Positions 27,229 through 36,325 of a stretch of DNA of 64,000 nt are shown here, piece after piece. Origin of the DNA: Chitinophagaceae bacterium (GTDB taxonomy: Bacteria > Bacteroidota > Bacteroidia > Chitinophagales > Chitinophagaceae); NCBI GenBank assembly GCA_016706055.1, contig JADJKL010000003.1:1-64000 (forward strand), given 5' to 3'. Numbering within the stretch: the first letter of the stretch is position 1; every line of letters begins with the position of its first letter. The notes beneath the pieces were generated by a model. That model ran no database searches. It saw only the letters and a program-made list of their open reading frames with translations, and was not told the DNA's origin. The translations under genes were made by a program, and so were the position numbers.

Positions 27229-28551
27229 ATGAAAAAAATATTTTTAATAATATCTATGAGCTTCTTGCTGGCAGTAAATGCTCAGGAAACTGTTTTGCCT
27301 ACTAAACCGCACATAGGCGTAAGCTATATTAAAAATGCCACTATCCATTTAGGTAATGGCAAAGTGCTGGAAAATGGAACTATCAAAATAAAGGATGGTA
27401 AAATTGAAGAAGTAGGAACAAACATTGTTGTACCTGCTGGTGCAGATGTAACAGACGCAACAGGTAAGCAAGTTTATCCCGGGCTAATATTGGCGACAAG
27501 CAGTCTTGGTTTAGGCGAGGTAAATGCTGTAAGAGCTACGCAAGATGTAAGAGAAATCGGAGATATGAATCCGAATGTAAGAGCATTAGTTGCTTACAAT
27601 ACTGATTCAAAAGTTATAAATACGCTTCGTTCTAATGGAATATTGCTGGCGAATATTGTTCCGCAAGGAAGTTTTGTTGCAGGTTCTTCCAGTGTTGTTC
27701 AATTAGATGCCTGGAATTGGGAAGATGCAGCTTATAAAACAGATGAAGGAATTCATGTCTATTTGCCATTGTTAATGGCAAGACCAGGTGGAAGAGGCGG
27801 CGGAGGAAGAGGTGGCGGACCGCAACAGCCTCCGACTGATCCGGTGAAAGAAGGATTGGCAAAGCTGGAAGATCTGAAATCATTTTTCAAAGAAGCAAAA
27901 GCATATTTTAATGAGTCAACTCACGAAGAAACCAATTTGAAATTTGAGGCAGTAAAAGGTTTGTTTAATAAAAGCCAGAAATTGTACATGCATGGCAATA
28001 CTGTTAAACAAATATTAGCCGCATTGGATTTTGTAAAAGAGTTTGGGTTGGATATGGTAATAGTTGGCGGTAGTGAAAGCTACCAGGTAGCAGATTTATT
28101 AAAACAGCATAATGTTTCAGTAATCTTATCGCAGCCACATAGTTTGCCTACAACTACGGATAACGATGTGGACCAGCCTTACAAAACCGCTGCTGCATTA
28201 CAAAAAGCAGGTGTGTTATTTGCTATTTCTGATGAAGATGGTCAAACAAGAGGTAGAAACCTTCCATTTAATGCAGGCACCGCAGCTGCTTATGGACTTA
28301 CAAAAGAAGAAGCACTTGCTGCAATTACTTTAAATGCTGCAAAAATTATGGGTGTAGCTGATAAAACAGGAAGTATTGAGGTTGGAAAGGATGCGAATAT
28401 TATTGTAAGCGATGGTGATATTCTTGATATGCGTACCAGTAATGTAACCGATGCTTTTATTCAAGGAAGAAAAATTGACTTAACAGATAAGCACAAATTA
28501 TTAAACGATAGATATAATCAAAAGTATGATTTGAAGAAGAAAGGATTTTAA
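27229..28551 (+). CDS. Exported amidohydrolase-like protein lacking the HxH motif
   Basis: A 440-residue protein with a signal peptide (IFLIISMSFLLAVNAQ). The ATG at 27229 is preferred over an in-frame start at 27190 that lies inside the preceding gene. It has the beta-sandwich opening (YIKNATIHLGNGKVLENGTIKIKDG) and the closing motifs (AITLNAAKIMGVADKTGSIEVGKDANIIV) of amidohydrolases. The metal site that should read PGLIDxHxH reads PGLILATSSLG, so it is probably not a normal hydrolase. A Gly/Arg-rich patch (PGGRGGGGRGGGPQQPP) occupies the middle. Being translated directly after the larger amidohydrolase, it may form a hetero-oligomer with it (inference). A strong bidirectional terminator follows. 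Confidence 0.85.
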   Translation: MKKIFLIISMSFLLAVNAQETVLPTKPHIGVSYIKNATIHLGNGKVLENGTIKIKDGKIEEVGTNIVVPAGADVTDATGKQVYPGLILATSSLGLGEVNAVRATQDVREIGDMNPNVRALVAYNTDSKVINTLRSNGILLANIVPQGSFVAGSSSVVQLDAWNWEDAAYKTDEGIHVYLPLLMARPGGRGGGGRGGGPQQPPTDPVKEGLAKLEDLKSFFKEAKAYFNESTHEETNLKFEAVKGLFNKSQKLYMHGNTVKQILAALDFVKEFGLDMVIVGGSESYQVADLLKQHNVSVILSQPHSLPTTTDNDVDQPYKTAAALQKAGVLFAISDEDGQTRGRNLPFNAGTAAAYGLTKEEALAAITLNAAKIMGVADKTGSIEVGKDANIIVSDGDILDMRTSNVTDAFIQGRKIDLTDKHKLLNDRYNQKYDLKKKGF

Positions 28552-28572
28552 CTAGATATCTTAATTAATTCC

Positions 28573-28601
28573 AAGCCGTTCTGATTTTATTAGAACGGCT
28601 T
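28573..28601. terminator. Bidirectional intrinsic terminator
   Basis: AAGCCGTTCT-GATTTTATT-AGAACGGCTT followed by TTTTATTT. A perfect 10-bp stem between the convergent amidohydrolase operon and ion-channel gene. Confidence 0.88.
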
Positions 28602-28602
28602 T

Positions 28603-29475
28603 TTATTTAGGCGTTTCTTGATGATTATTATCATCTAAGTCCAAATGCTCTCCACAATGTGGACATTGATGCGTTTTTTTTACTCTGTTCATCCGGAATT
28701 CTTCCAAAAAGCCTGCTGTAATGATACCGGCTGGTAACGCAAAAAAAGCAACACCAGTTAACATAATAACAACGGACATACATTTGCCAATAGTTGTAAA
28801 CGGAACCATATCTCCGTAACCAGTTGTTGTAAGTGTTACAACCGCCCACCATATTGTAGCCGGAATACTGGTGAATGCTTCACTGTTTCCCGGCGGCTCA
28901 TGTTCGGCAAAATACATAGCACAAGAGGCTATAATAATAAGAAATACGACAAGTATAAAACTAAGTACTAATTCATTTGCTCTTTTTTTGAAAACATTGG
29001 TAATCATATGAACAGACTTCATATAAGCTGTTAGCCTGAAAAGTCTGAAGAATCGCATCAACCGGAGAATACGCAGAACTCTTAGATCAAATCCGATGAT
29101 TGCATGGAGGTAAAATGGCAGAATTGCCAGCAAGTCAATCAAAGCAGCCGGAGAGACCATATACTTTAATCTTCCCCATACGCTATGTTTATATTTTTCT
29201 TCGTGGTTGCTACTCCATACCCTCAGCACATATTCAACCGTGAAAATGATTACCGAAATAAGGTCGAAATAGTGAAAGAATTGTTGCTCATGGTATTCAT
29301 CATGCATTGAGGGAACTGTTTCCAGCATTACAGCCAGAACATTCAGAATAATCAGAACGATTATAAAAATGTTGATGATTTTATCCCAACGTTCATCTCC
29401 TACAATTTCGGGATGAAGCAGTCCGTGAACCTTCTTTTTGGTTACTTTATACATAGTTTGGTTGCTAAGAAGCAA
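28603..29475 (-). CDS. Voltage-gated-like potassium channel (6TM ion transporter)
   Basis: A 290-residue inner-membrane channel subunit; the likely start is the ATG at 29454 (MYKVTKKKVHGLLHPE). It has the six-helix Kv layout: S1 (IINIFIIVLIILNVLAVMLE), S2-S3, an S4 with regularly spaced arginines (RVLRILRLMRFFRLFRL), S5, a pore loop with the K+ selectivity filter TTTGYGD, and S6 (VVIMLTGVAFFALPAGII). The short C-terminal tail has a CPHCGEHLD zinc-ribbon-like knuckle followed by acidic residues, which is less usual. Potassium selectivity follows from TGYGD; voltage sensitivity is inferred from S4. It is a single gene sharing a terminator with the amidohydrolase operon. Confidence 0.9.
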   Translation of the reverse strand: MLLSNQTMYKVTKKKVHGLLHPEIVGDERWDKIINIFIIVLIILNVLAVMLETVPSMHDEYHEQQFFHYFDLISVIIFTVEYVLRVWSSNHEEKYKHSVWGRLKYMVSPAALIDLLAILPFYLHAIIGFDLRVLRILRLMRFFRLFRLTAYMKSVHMITNVFKKRANELVLSFILVVFLIIIASCAMYFAEHEPPGNSEAFTSIPATIWWAVVTLTTTGYGDMVPFTTIGKCMSVVIMLTGVAFFALPAGIITAGFLEEFRMNRVKKTHQCPHCGEHLDLDDNNHQETPK

Positions 29476-29551
29476 TTAAAGATAAAAAAATATACTGCAA
29501 AGTGATGTGGTTTTAAAAGATAGCCGAATATAAAATATGTCAAAAGCAAAA

Positions 29552-29578
29552 ATCCCCTTCGTTAATAACGAAAGGGAT
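29552..29578 (-). terminator. Intrinsic terminator of the 29.6-30.0 kb lipoprotein gene
   Basis: ATCCCCTTCGTTA / TAACGAAAGGGAT, a near-perfect stem followed on the minus strand by TTTTTGCTTTT. Confidence 0.75.
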
Positions 29579-29601
29579 CATTTGCATTTGGTAATAAAAA
29601 T

Positions 29602-29997
29602 TTATTGACCAGTTAGTTTTTTTGTAAGCTCCACTACCTCATTAGCTTTTGCAGTCATGTAAGTAGTTAATTTTTCCGCTTCTTCAGGATTTGCAGCTAC
29701 TTTTTGTGCGGCAGCAGTTCCTTTCGTAGCCAAATCCTGACCCATTGTTCCCAGGTCAGCCATTTTAGACATATCCTTACTTTCAACAGCAGCTTTATAA
29801 GCATTAATGTAATCTTCATATGCTTTTACATAAGCATTTACATCAGGATCACTGAAAGTTGGAGCTCCGTCAGTAGTCACTGTAGGTTCAGTAGTTGTCG
29901 GAGTTTCTGTTGTAGTTTCCGTAGGGGTCTCAGCTTTTTTGTCTTTGCAAGAAGTCATTACGCCAACAATTGCAAGTACCGCAAATAATTTTTTCAT
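29602..29997 (-). CDS. Small Thr-rich lipoprotein of unknown function
   Basis: A 131-residue protein with a lipoprotein signal (LFAVLAIVGVMTSC; lipobox GVMTSC). It is followed by a lysine patch (KDKK), a long Thr/Glu/Pro linker (ETPTETTTETPTTTEPTVTT) and a helical C-terminal domain (DVNAYVKAYEDYINAYKAAVESKDMSKM ... TKKLTGQ). The pattern is a tethered helical bundle held away from the membrane by a flexible linker. I do not recognise a named family. A TAGGTTTG -7 element lies about 32 nt upstream and a terminator downstream, so the gene is transcribed alone. Confidence 0.85.
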   Translation of the reverse strand: MKKLFAVLAIVGVMTSCKDKKAETPTETTTETPTTTEPTVTTDGAPTFSDPDVNAYVKAYEDYINAYKAAVESKDMSKMADLGTMGQDLATKGTAAAQKVAANPEEAEKLTTYMTAKANEVVELTKKLTGQ

Positions 29998-30029
29998 TTT
30001 TTTTGATTTTGGTTTAACGTTAAAGGAGA

Positions 30030-30037
30030 CAAACCTA
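30030..30037 (-). promoter_or_regulatory. -7 element of the small lipoprotein gene
   Basis: TAGGTTTG on the minus strand, 32 nt before the ATG at 29997. Fits TAnnTTTG; no clear -33. Confidence 0.4.
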
Positions 30038-30105
30038 AAATTTATTTTGATAAATAGTAATTTTTTTTATTGATTCATTACTAACATTAATAAAAAAAGT
30101 AAATC

Positions 30106-33100
30106 TTATGCGTCTTTTCCGTGACACTGCTTGTACTTTTTACCACTTCCACAAGGGCATGGGTCGTTTCTCCCAACCTTGGGTCCAACTTTTACAGGCT
30201 CTTGTTTTTCAGCAACTTCTGCACCTCCACCGGGGTCAAACCTATCCCTTTCGTTTGCGCCATAATCCTGTCCGGCCGCATCTACTTCATCTTTGTTAGC
30301 TCTCATCCGGCTCATGTCAGTTTTTTGCTGGCGGCCTTCTTTTAATGGTGTATTGTCCTGCTGAATTGGAATGGAGGCATGTGATAGGAAGGATACAATG
30401 TTCTTATTTACTTCCGTATTCATATTGCTGAACTGGTTATAAGCTTCCATTTTGTAAATAACCAATGGATCTTTTTGTTCCAGATAAGCAGTTTGCACAC
30501 TTTGTTTCAAATCATCCATAGCTCTCAGATGCTCTTTCCAGGCATCATCTATAACAGCAAGTGTAATTGTTTTTTCTAACGAGTTGCAAAGTTCTGCACC
30601 TTCTGTACTTAATGTTTTATCAAGATTGGTCAGCACATTTAAGTTTTTGCGGCCATCTGTAAATGGAACTACAACATTTTCAATATGACCACCCTGTGTC
30701 AACCTGATATTTTTAAATACTGGAATTGCCTGCTTTTGCAATTCAACTTTATGTGCATTATATTTTTCAGACGATTCATTATAAAGCGTATCTATCAAGC
30801 CGTTTATCTCTCCTCTCTTAAATGTGTCCTCATCAATCTTAGTATCTAATCCAAAATTGACAATACAGGCCATTTTAAACCCGTCAAAATCTTCCTGTTC
30901 ACGGAAAGAATCAATCAAGCTTCCTGCAATAGCAGAGAAAGAAGTATCAATATCCAATGCCAGCCTTTCACCAAACAAGGCATGGTTTCTTTTTTCATAA
31001 ACGGCATTTCTTTGTTTGTTCATTACATCGTCATACTCCAATAATCTTTTACGAATACCAAAGTTGTTTTCTTCAACTTTCTTTTGTGCCCGTTGAATAC
31101 TGTTACTAATCATAGTATGCTGAATCACATCACCTTCTTTGTAGCCCAGTTTATCCATCAGTGATGCGATACGTTCGCTACCGAACATTCGCATCAGGTC
31201 ATCTTCCAAGCAAACATAGAATTGTGAAGAACCAGGATCTCCCTGACGACCGGCACGGCCTCTTAGCTGCCTGTCTACACGACGACTTTCATGTCTTTCC
31301 GTACCAACAATTGCCAAGCCTCCTGCGTCTTTCACACCAGGTCCGAGTTTTATATCCGTACCACGGCCTGCCATGTTGGTAGCGATTGTAACCGCTCCTG
31401 CAAGGCCAGCTTCAGCAACAACCTGGGCTTCTTTGGCATGTTGCTTTGCGTTCAATACATTATGTGGAATTTTTTTCTGCTGTAACATCCTGCCCAATAA
31501 TTCACTCACCTCAACAGAGGTAGTACCTACAAGGCATGGGCGGCCGGCATTGCGCAGATTTTCTATCTCGTCAATAACTGCCTTGAATTTTTCTCTTTTT
31601 GTTTTGTAAACTAGGTCTTGTTTGTCATCTCTGATTAATGGCAGGTTGGTTGGAATAGTAACAACATCGAGTTTATAAATGCTCCACAATTCACCAGCTT
31701 CTGTTTCCGCAGTACCCGTCATGCCACATAGTTTGTGATACATACGGAAGTAGTTCTGTAATGTAACAGTAGCATAAGTTTGTGTGGCGGCTTCGATCTT
31801 TACATTTTCTTTTGCTTCTAATGCCTGATGCAAACCATCACTATAACGACGGCCTTCCATGATACGACCTGTTTGTTCATCGACAATCTTAATAGCACCA
31901 TCGATTACAACATATTCAACATCTTTCGCAAATAAAGCGTAGGCCTTTAATAATTGCTGAACAGTATGAATGCGGTCTGCCTTCTGAGTATAGTCGTTTA
32001 AAATAGTTTCTTTTAATTGCAATTTTTCTTCTGCGGGAGCATCGCTTTTTTCAATATCGGCAAGTTTTACTCCGATATCAGGCATGATGAAAAAATCGGG
32101 GTCTTCTCCTACACCAGTTATAATATTAATACCCTTATCAGTTAACTCAACAGAATTATTTTTTTCATCAATTTGAAATAACAGTTGCTCATCCACAATA
32201 TGCATGTGACGAAGCTGCTCTGACAAGTAATGATTTTCCGCTTTTTGCATCAGCACTTTTATACCTGGTTCACTCAAGTATTTGATTACTGGTCCATATT
32301 TTGGCAATCCCCGATGTGCCCTGAATAAATAAAGACCACCTGTTTTTGGATCATCTTCGCCAGCGGCAATTAATCTTTTTGCTTCAGTAAGACAGTTACG
32401 AACAATCCTTTCCTGCTCCTGAACAAGCTGCTGAATTTTTGGTTTGTGAATATGGTATTGCTGATCATCGCCTTTTGGCACCGGACCAGAAATAATTAGT
32501 GGAGTTCTGGCATCATCAATCAAAACGGAGTCAACTTCATCCACCATTGCAAAATGATGTTTGCGTTGTACCATTTCTTCCGGCGTATGCACCATGTTGT
32601 CGCGGAGATAATCGAAGCCAAATTCATTATTCGTTCCGTAAGTAATATCTGCTAAATAAGCATTTCTTCTTTCTTCAGTATTTGGTTGATGTTTGTCAAT
32701 ACAGTCAACTCTTAAACCCAGCCATTCAAAAATAGTTCCGTTCCACTCTTGGTCACGACGAGCCAGATAATCGTTTACAGTAACGATATGAACACCTTCG
32801 CCAGCTAAGGCATTCAGGTAAGCGGGTAATGTAGACACCAACGTTTTTCCTTCACCTGTTGCCATCTCTGCAATTTTTCCCTGATGCAAAACGACACCAC
32901 CTATCAACTGCACATCATAGTGTAGCATGTTCCAGGTAACCTCAGTTCCACCTGCAGTCCATGTATTTTTATAGATTGATTTATCACCATCAATGGAAAT
33001 GTCTTTCTTTTTTACACTTAAGTCACGGTCCATTTCTGTTGCTGTAGAAACGATTTCAGTGCTTTCTTTAAAACGACGGGCTGTTTCTTTTACCACTGCA

Positions 33101-33438
33101 AAAGCCTCGGGCAATAATATTTCAAGAACTTCTTCAATTTTTTTGTCTCTATCTTTTTTCAGTTTATCTACTTCTTGATAGATAGCATCTTTGCCCATCA
33201 GATCGCCGAAAGGAAGTTCTTCTGCTGAGGTATTTTTTGTTTTGATTTCCGCATCAATTTCAGACAGATGTTCTTTTATACGCTGACGAAACTCCTGTGT
33301 TTTATTACGAAGCTGATCATTACTTAGAGAACTATATGAATTAAAGAATCCATTTATTTTCTCGACATAATGTTCAATCTTTTTTACGTCTTTCTCTGAT
33401 TTACTGCCGCCGAATAATTTTGAAATAAAGCCAAGCAT
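30106..33438 (-). CDS. secA: Protein translocase ATPase SecA
   Basis: The 1,110-residue motor of the Sec pathway, which pushes preproteins through SecYEG at the inner membrane. Visible: Walker A region GKIAEMATGEGKTLVSTLPAYLNA, VHIVTVNDYLA, the DEAD-like VDEVDSVLIDDARTPLIISG, the second nucleotide-binding fold (GTTSVEVSELLGRML, TIATNMAGRGTDIKLG, RQLRGRAGRQGDPG), the helical scaffold, and the C-terminal zinc-binding SEC-C motif (RNDPCPCGSGKKYKQCH). It is longer than the E. coli protein because of insertions within NBD1, as usual in Bacteroidota. The reading frame is uninterrupted. A TATCTTTGCCG -7 element lies about 110 nt upstream. Confidence 0.98.
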   Translation of the reverse strand: MLGFISKLFGGSKSEKDVKKIEHYVEKINGFFNSYSSLSNDQLRNKTQEFRQRIKEHLSEIDAEIKTKNTSAEELPFGDLMGKDAIYQEVDKLKKDRDKKIEEVLEILLPEAFAVVKETARRFKESTEIVSTATEMDRDLSVKKKDISIDGDKSIYKNTWTAGGTEVTWNMLHYDVQLIGGVVLHQGKIAEMATGEGKTLVSTLPAYLNALAGEGVHIVTVNDYLARRDQEWNGTIFEWLGLRVDCIDKHQPNTEERRNAYLADITYGTNNEFGFDYLRDNMVHTPEEMVQRKHHFAMVDEVDSVLIDDARTPLIISGPVPKGDDQQYHIHKPKIQQLVQEQERIVRNCLTEAKRLIAAGEDDPKTGGLYLFRAHRGLPKYGPVIKYLSEPGIKVLMQKAENHYLSEQLRHMHIVDEQLLFQIDEKNNSVELTDKGINIITGVGEDPDFFIMPDIGVKLADIEKSDAPAEEKLQLKETILNDYTQKADRIHTVQQLLKAYALFAKDVEYVVIDGAIKIVDEQTGRIMEGRRYSDGLHQALEAKENVKIEAATQTYATVTLQNYFRMYHKLCGMTGTAETEAGELWSIYKLDVVTIPTNLPLIRDDKQDLVYKTKREKFKAVIDEIENLRNAGRPCLVGTTSVEVSELLGRMLQQKKIPHNVLNAKQHAKEAQVVAEAGLAGAVTIATNMAGRGTDIKLGPGVKDAGGLAIVGTERHESRRVDRQLRGRAGRQGDPGSSQFYVCLEDDLMRMFGSERIASLMDKLGYKEGDVIQHTMISNSIQRAQKKVEENNFGIRKRLLEYDDVMNKQRNAVYEKRNHALFGERLALDIDTSFSAIAGSLIDSFREQEDFDGFKMACIVNFGLDTKIDEDTFKRGEINGLIDTLYNESSEKYNAHKVELQKQAIPVFKNIRLTQGGHIENVVVPFTDGRKNLNVLTNLDKTLSTEGAELCNSLEKTITLAVIDDAWKEHLRAMDDLKQSVQTAYLEQKDPLVIYKMEAYNQFSNMNTEVNKNIVSFLSHASIPIQQDNTPLKEGRQQKTDMSRMRANKDEVDAAGQDYGANERDRFDPGGGAEVAEKQEPVKVGPKVGRNDPCPCGSGKKYKQCHGKDA

Positions 33439-33550
33439 GGTTGGGTATTTATGAATTTGTTATTTGAATAGGTACTATGTTGTCAAAAAGAGTGCTATAT
33501 GTTACTGTAAGCCAATTTGACAGAAAACTTTCCCTGTTTATCAGGGGCGG

Positions 33551-33558
33551 CAAAGATA
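33551..33558 (-). promoter_or_regulatory. -7 element upstream of secA
   Basis: TATCTTTG with CCGCC following on the minus strand, about 112 nt before the secA ATG. It has the same extended form as the aspS and tRNA-Glu promoters. A TTTG lies 15 nt upstream, shorter than the ideal spacing. Confidence 0.5.
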
Positions 33559-33690
33559 AGTTTTAGTTTCTTGCAAAAAAGGGAGCTTTCTGGAAAATTT
33601 TACCGCCTTTTTGGCTAATGAATCAATGGTAATCAACCAATTTTGAGTTTCATTGATGTATCTTTCGGGCATTCAGTTATGAGTATAAAA

Positions 33691-34395
33691 ATGAAAAGAG
33701 TTGTTAGTTATTTAGGGTTCCTAACGATTTGTTTACCTGTAATTTTAATTTCCTGCAAGAGCAAGGATAAAAAACTACCCGATAAGAATATTGCTGATAA
33801 TATCTATTTTGATTATAAAATTTCGGCGGAAGAAGGTTATGACAACCTCACTGTATTATTGAAATTCCGGGATGGTGATAAAACTGGTGAAGCATTTACT
33901 CCTGCAGTGCTGGAAAATGTAAAACTTGATGACGAAATTTTAGTGCCAGACAGTTCGAAGCTGAACGGTGTATTTTATGAAATTCAAAAGCCAATAAGTG
34001 CTTTCTCCGGTAAACATTATATAACATTTTCCACCAATGACGGTTCAGCGTTTAAAGAAGAAATCAATTTTTCACCGATATCATTGATTACAGTAATTCC
34101 TGAAAATATACATAGGGAAGACTTGGTTCTCGATTTTGCTGGATTGGAAAACGAAGATTATGTTCGGATTGTTCTTACAGACACATCTTTTTTTAACGAT
34201 GGCATAAATAGGATTGACGCTGTGCTGAATAATCAAATGATTTTACCCAAAAAAGACCTTGACAATCTTGCCGATGGACCCATTCTTCTTGAATTTATCC
34301 GGGAGTTTGAACGACCCATAAAAAATGCTGGTGAAGTTGGTGGAAGGGTAAGGATAAATTATACACTTCGTCGATCATTCAATTTGCAGAATTAG
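33691..34395 (+). CDS. Lipoprotein of unknown function
   Basis: A lipoprotein of about 234 residues starting at ATG 33691 (in-frame ATGs at 33643 and 33679 precede it, but this one gives a compact signal). The signal is RVVSYLGFLTICLPVILISC with lipobox LISC, then CKSKDKK. The remaining 210 residues look beta-rich with many short strands (YFDYKISAEEGYDNLTVLLKFRDGD, RVRINYTLRRSF). No named domain is recognised. It is divergent from secA and upstream of atpG by 119 bp, with atpG having its own promoter. An outer-membrane or periplasmic location is expected. Confidence 0.83.
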   Translation: MKRVVSYLGFLTICLPVILISCKSKDKKLPDKNIADNIYFDYKISAEEGYDNLTVLLKFRDGDKTGEAFTPAVLENVKLDDEILVPDSSKLNGVFYEIQKPISAFSGKHYITFSTNDGSAFKEEINFSPISLITVIPENIHREDLVLDFAGLENEDYVRIVLTDTSFFNDGINRIDAVLNNQMILPKKDLDNLADGPILLEFIREFERPIKNAGEVGGRVRINYTLRRSFNLQN

Positions 34396-34486
34396 CCTGA
34401 AAAAGAGTGGATTACAATAATAAATATGTGAATAAAAGCATCAACTTTTATTTTAAAATGCCTATGGATTTTTAGCTTCAACACCG

Positions 34487-34494
34487 TACTTTTG
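34487..34494 (+). promoter_or_regulatory. -7 element of atpG
   Basis: TACTTTTG followed by CGCC, 20 nt before the atpG ATG. A T-rich stretch (GATTTTTAG) stands about 18 nt upstream at the -33 position. Confidence 0.5.
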
Positions 34495-34514
34495 CGCCCA
34501 ATTCAAGAAAGGCT

Positions 34515-35396
34515 ATGGCAGGACAATTAAAAGAGGTTCGTAACCGCATCAAATCAGTACAAAGTACACAACAGATTACTAAGGCCATGAAAATGGTGAG
34601 TGCTGCAAAACTGCGCCGTGCACAGGATGCCATTGTGCAAATGCGTCCGTATGCACAGAAGCTACAGGAAATGCTAAGCAATATTGTGAGTAATAGCGAA
34701 GGTGATACAAGCATGAAATTGGCTACTGAACGTCCGATAGAGAAAGTGTTGATGATCGTTATTACAAGTGACCGTGGATTAGCTGGTGCTTTCAATGCCA
34801 ATACAATCAAATTGACCAAAGCAACTATTGCTGAGAAATATGCAAGCCAATATCAAAAAGGCAATGTTGCTATCTGGAGCATTGGGAAAAAAGGATATGA
34901 GCATTTCAGCAAGAATAATTACAAAACAGACGCTACCTATAAAGACATTTTTTTGAACCTGACCTTTGAAAATGTACAGCAGGCCTCGAAAGCCGCAATG
35001 GTAGCATTTGAAGAAAAGCAATTTGATGTAGTTGAAATTGTCTACAGCCAGTTTAAGAATGCAGCTACACAGCGTTTCGAAGTAGAACGTTTTCTTCCAA
35101 TTCCTAAAGTGGAGAAAAAAGAAGGAACTGCAAATGCTGATTTTATTTACGATCCTTCCAAGGAATTGTTGATTGAAGAGCTGATGCCAAAAATCCTCAA
35201 CACTCAATTATACAAAGCGGTTCTTGATTCTAATGCATCCGAGCATGGAGCAAGGATGACAGCGATGGATAAAGCCAGCGAAAATGCCAATGAATTGCTC
35301 CGGGCTTTGAAAATTTCCTATAACAGAGCAAGACAAGCTGCCATTACTACCGAATTAACGGAGATTGTAAGTGGTGCGGCCGCTTTGGAAGGATAG
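34515..35396 (+). CDS. atpG: ATP synthase F1 gamma subunit
   Basis: The 293-residue rotor shaft of F1 ATP synthase. The N-terminal helix MAGQLKEVRNRIKSVQSTQQITKAMKMVSAAKLRRAQ and the C-terminal helix RMTAMDKASENANELLRALKISYNRARQAAITTELTEIVSGAAAL are the conserved coiled-coil halves. The middle Rossmann-like domain contains VITSDRGLAGAFNAN. No other atp gene is next to it: the preceding gene is an unknown lipoprotein and the next is scpB. It has its own promoter element. In E. coli atpG sits inside the atp operon between atpA and atpD, so this is a detached copy; whether it is the only one cannot be told from the window. Confidence 0.97.
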   Translation: MAGQLKEVRNRIKSVQSTQQITKAMKMVSAAKLRRAQDAIVQMRPYAQKLQEMLSNIVSNSEGDTSMKLATERPIEKVLMIVITSDRGLAGAFNANTIKLTKATIAEKYASQYQKGNVAIWSIGKKGYEHFSKNNYKTDATYKDIFLNLTFENVQQASKAAMVAFEEKQFDVVEIVYSQFKNAATQRFEVERFLPIPKVEKKEGTANADFIYDPSKELLIEELMPKILNTQLYKAVLDSNASEHGARMTAMDKASENANELLRALKISYNRARQAAITTELTEIVSGAAALEG

Positions 35397-35525
35397 AACC
35401 TTTCTTTCGGTAGGATTTAAATTCCTTTTAATTTCTAACATCGCTTTATTAGAAGTGTTAATAAGTGTGTTTCTGTCTTCGTTTTAGTAATATTAATTTC
35501 GTTCAAATCGTTTTGATACAACATC

Positions 35526-36221
35526 ATGGAAATAACTAATCTGATACCACATATAGAAGCATTGATTTTTGCAAGTGATAAGCCTTTACCTACTTTGGAA
35601 ATAACTGAACTGGTGAATAATGCACTGGGTTTTATGGATGACAAGGTTACACTGGATCAAGTAGAAGCAGCTCTTGAAGGAATTACTGAAAAGTACAGTG
35701 CCGATTTTTATCCGTTTGAAGTAGTACAAAGTGGTGGCGGCTGGCAATTTTTAACAAGAAAAGAGTTTCATAAAACAGTTGCTCAATTGAATGGTGAAAA
35801 ATTCATGAAGCGTCTTTCTTCTGCGGCATTAGAAACATTATCAATCATAGCTTACAAGCAACCGGTTACAAAAGGAGAAATTGAAGCAATCCGTGGAGTA
35901 AGTTCCGATTATGCTGTGCATAAATTATTAGAAAAGGAATTGATTATTATCAGCGGTAGAAACGAACATGCACCTGGGCAACCATTACTTTACACCACTT
36001 CTAAGAATTTTATGGATTATTTTGGCATCAATTCTTCAGAAGAATTGCCTAAAATAAAAGAAGTGTTGGCAGATCAGATAATAGAGCCGACAGCTATAAA
36101 AGATATGATACAACCTGAGGAAGATAATACTGAGGAAAATGATGATGCTGAAGCCTTGGCAGTAAGCGACGGCGGTGAATTAATTATTAATAATGAACAA
36201 GGGGAAGGAGAGGCGAATTGA
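35526..36221 (+). CDS. scpB: Segregation and condensation protein B
   Basis: A 231-residue subunit of the SMC-ScpAB condensin, which compacts and segregates the chromosome. Two winged-helix domains are visible. The first is IPHIEALIFASDKPLPTLEI to GGWQFLTRKEF, and the second includes LSSAALETLSIIAYKQPVTKGEIEAIRGV and LLEKELIIISGR, the diagnostic ScpB segment. The C-terminus is a long acidic tail (QPEEDNTEENDDAEA), which is common in Bacteroidota. scpA and smc are not nearby. lysA follows after 104 bp with its own promoter element. Confidence 0.95.
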   Translation: MEITNLIPHIEALIFASDKPLPTLEITELVNNALGFMDDKVTLDQVEAALEGITEKYSADFYPFEVVQSGGGWQFLTRKEFHKTVAQLNGEKFMKRLSSAALETLSIIAYKQPVTKGEIEAIRGVSSDYAVHKLLEKELIIISGRNEHAPGQPLLYTTSKNFMDYFGINSSEELPKIKEVLADQIIEPTAIKDMIQPEEDNTEENDDAEALAVSDGGELIINNEQGEGEAN

Positions 36222-36312
36222 TTTTCGAAACATATTTAGCATTGAGCCACAGTTTATCTGTGGCTTTTTGATTTTCCAGAATAGACTAACACTTCGTAGC
36301 CTTTTGCTGTAG

Positions 36313-36320
36313 TATATTCG
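36313..36320 (+). promoter_or_regulatory. -7-like element (TATATTCG) abutting lysA
   Basis: TATATTCG ends 5 nt before the lysA ATG; the C is one mismatch to TAnnTTTG. TTCG 16 nt upstream is a weak -33. Suggests a leaderless transcript. Confidence 0.35.
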
Positions 36321-36325
36321 CAATT

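Noticed and set aside
30108..33178. Several ORFs of 60-80 codons antisense to secA
   Set aside because: Cys/His/Ser-rich translations typical of shadows of a conserved gene on the other strand.
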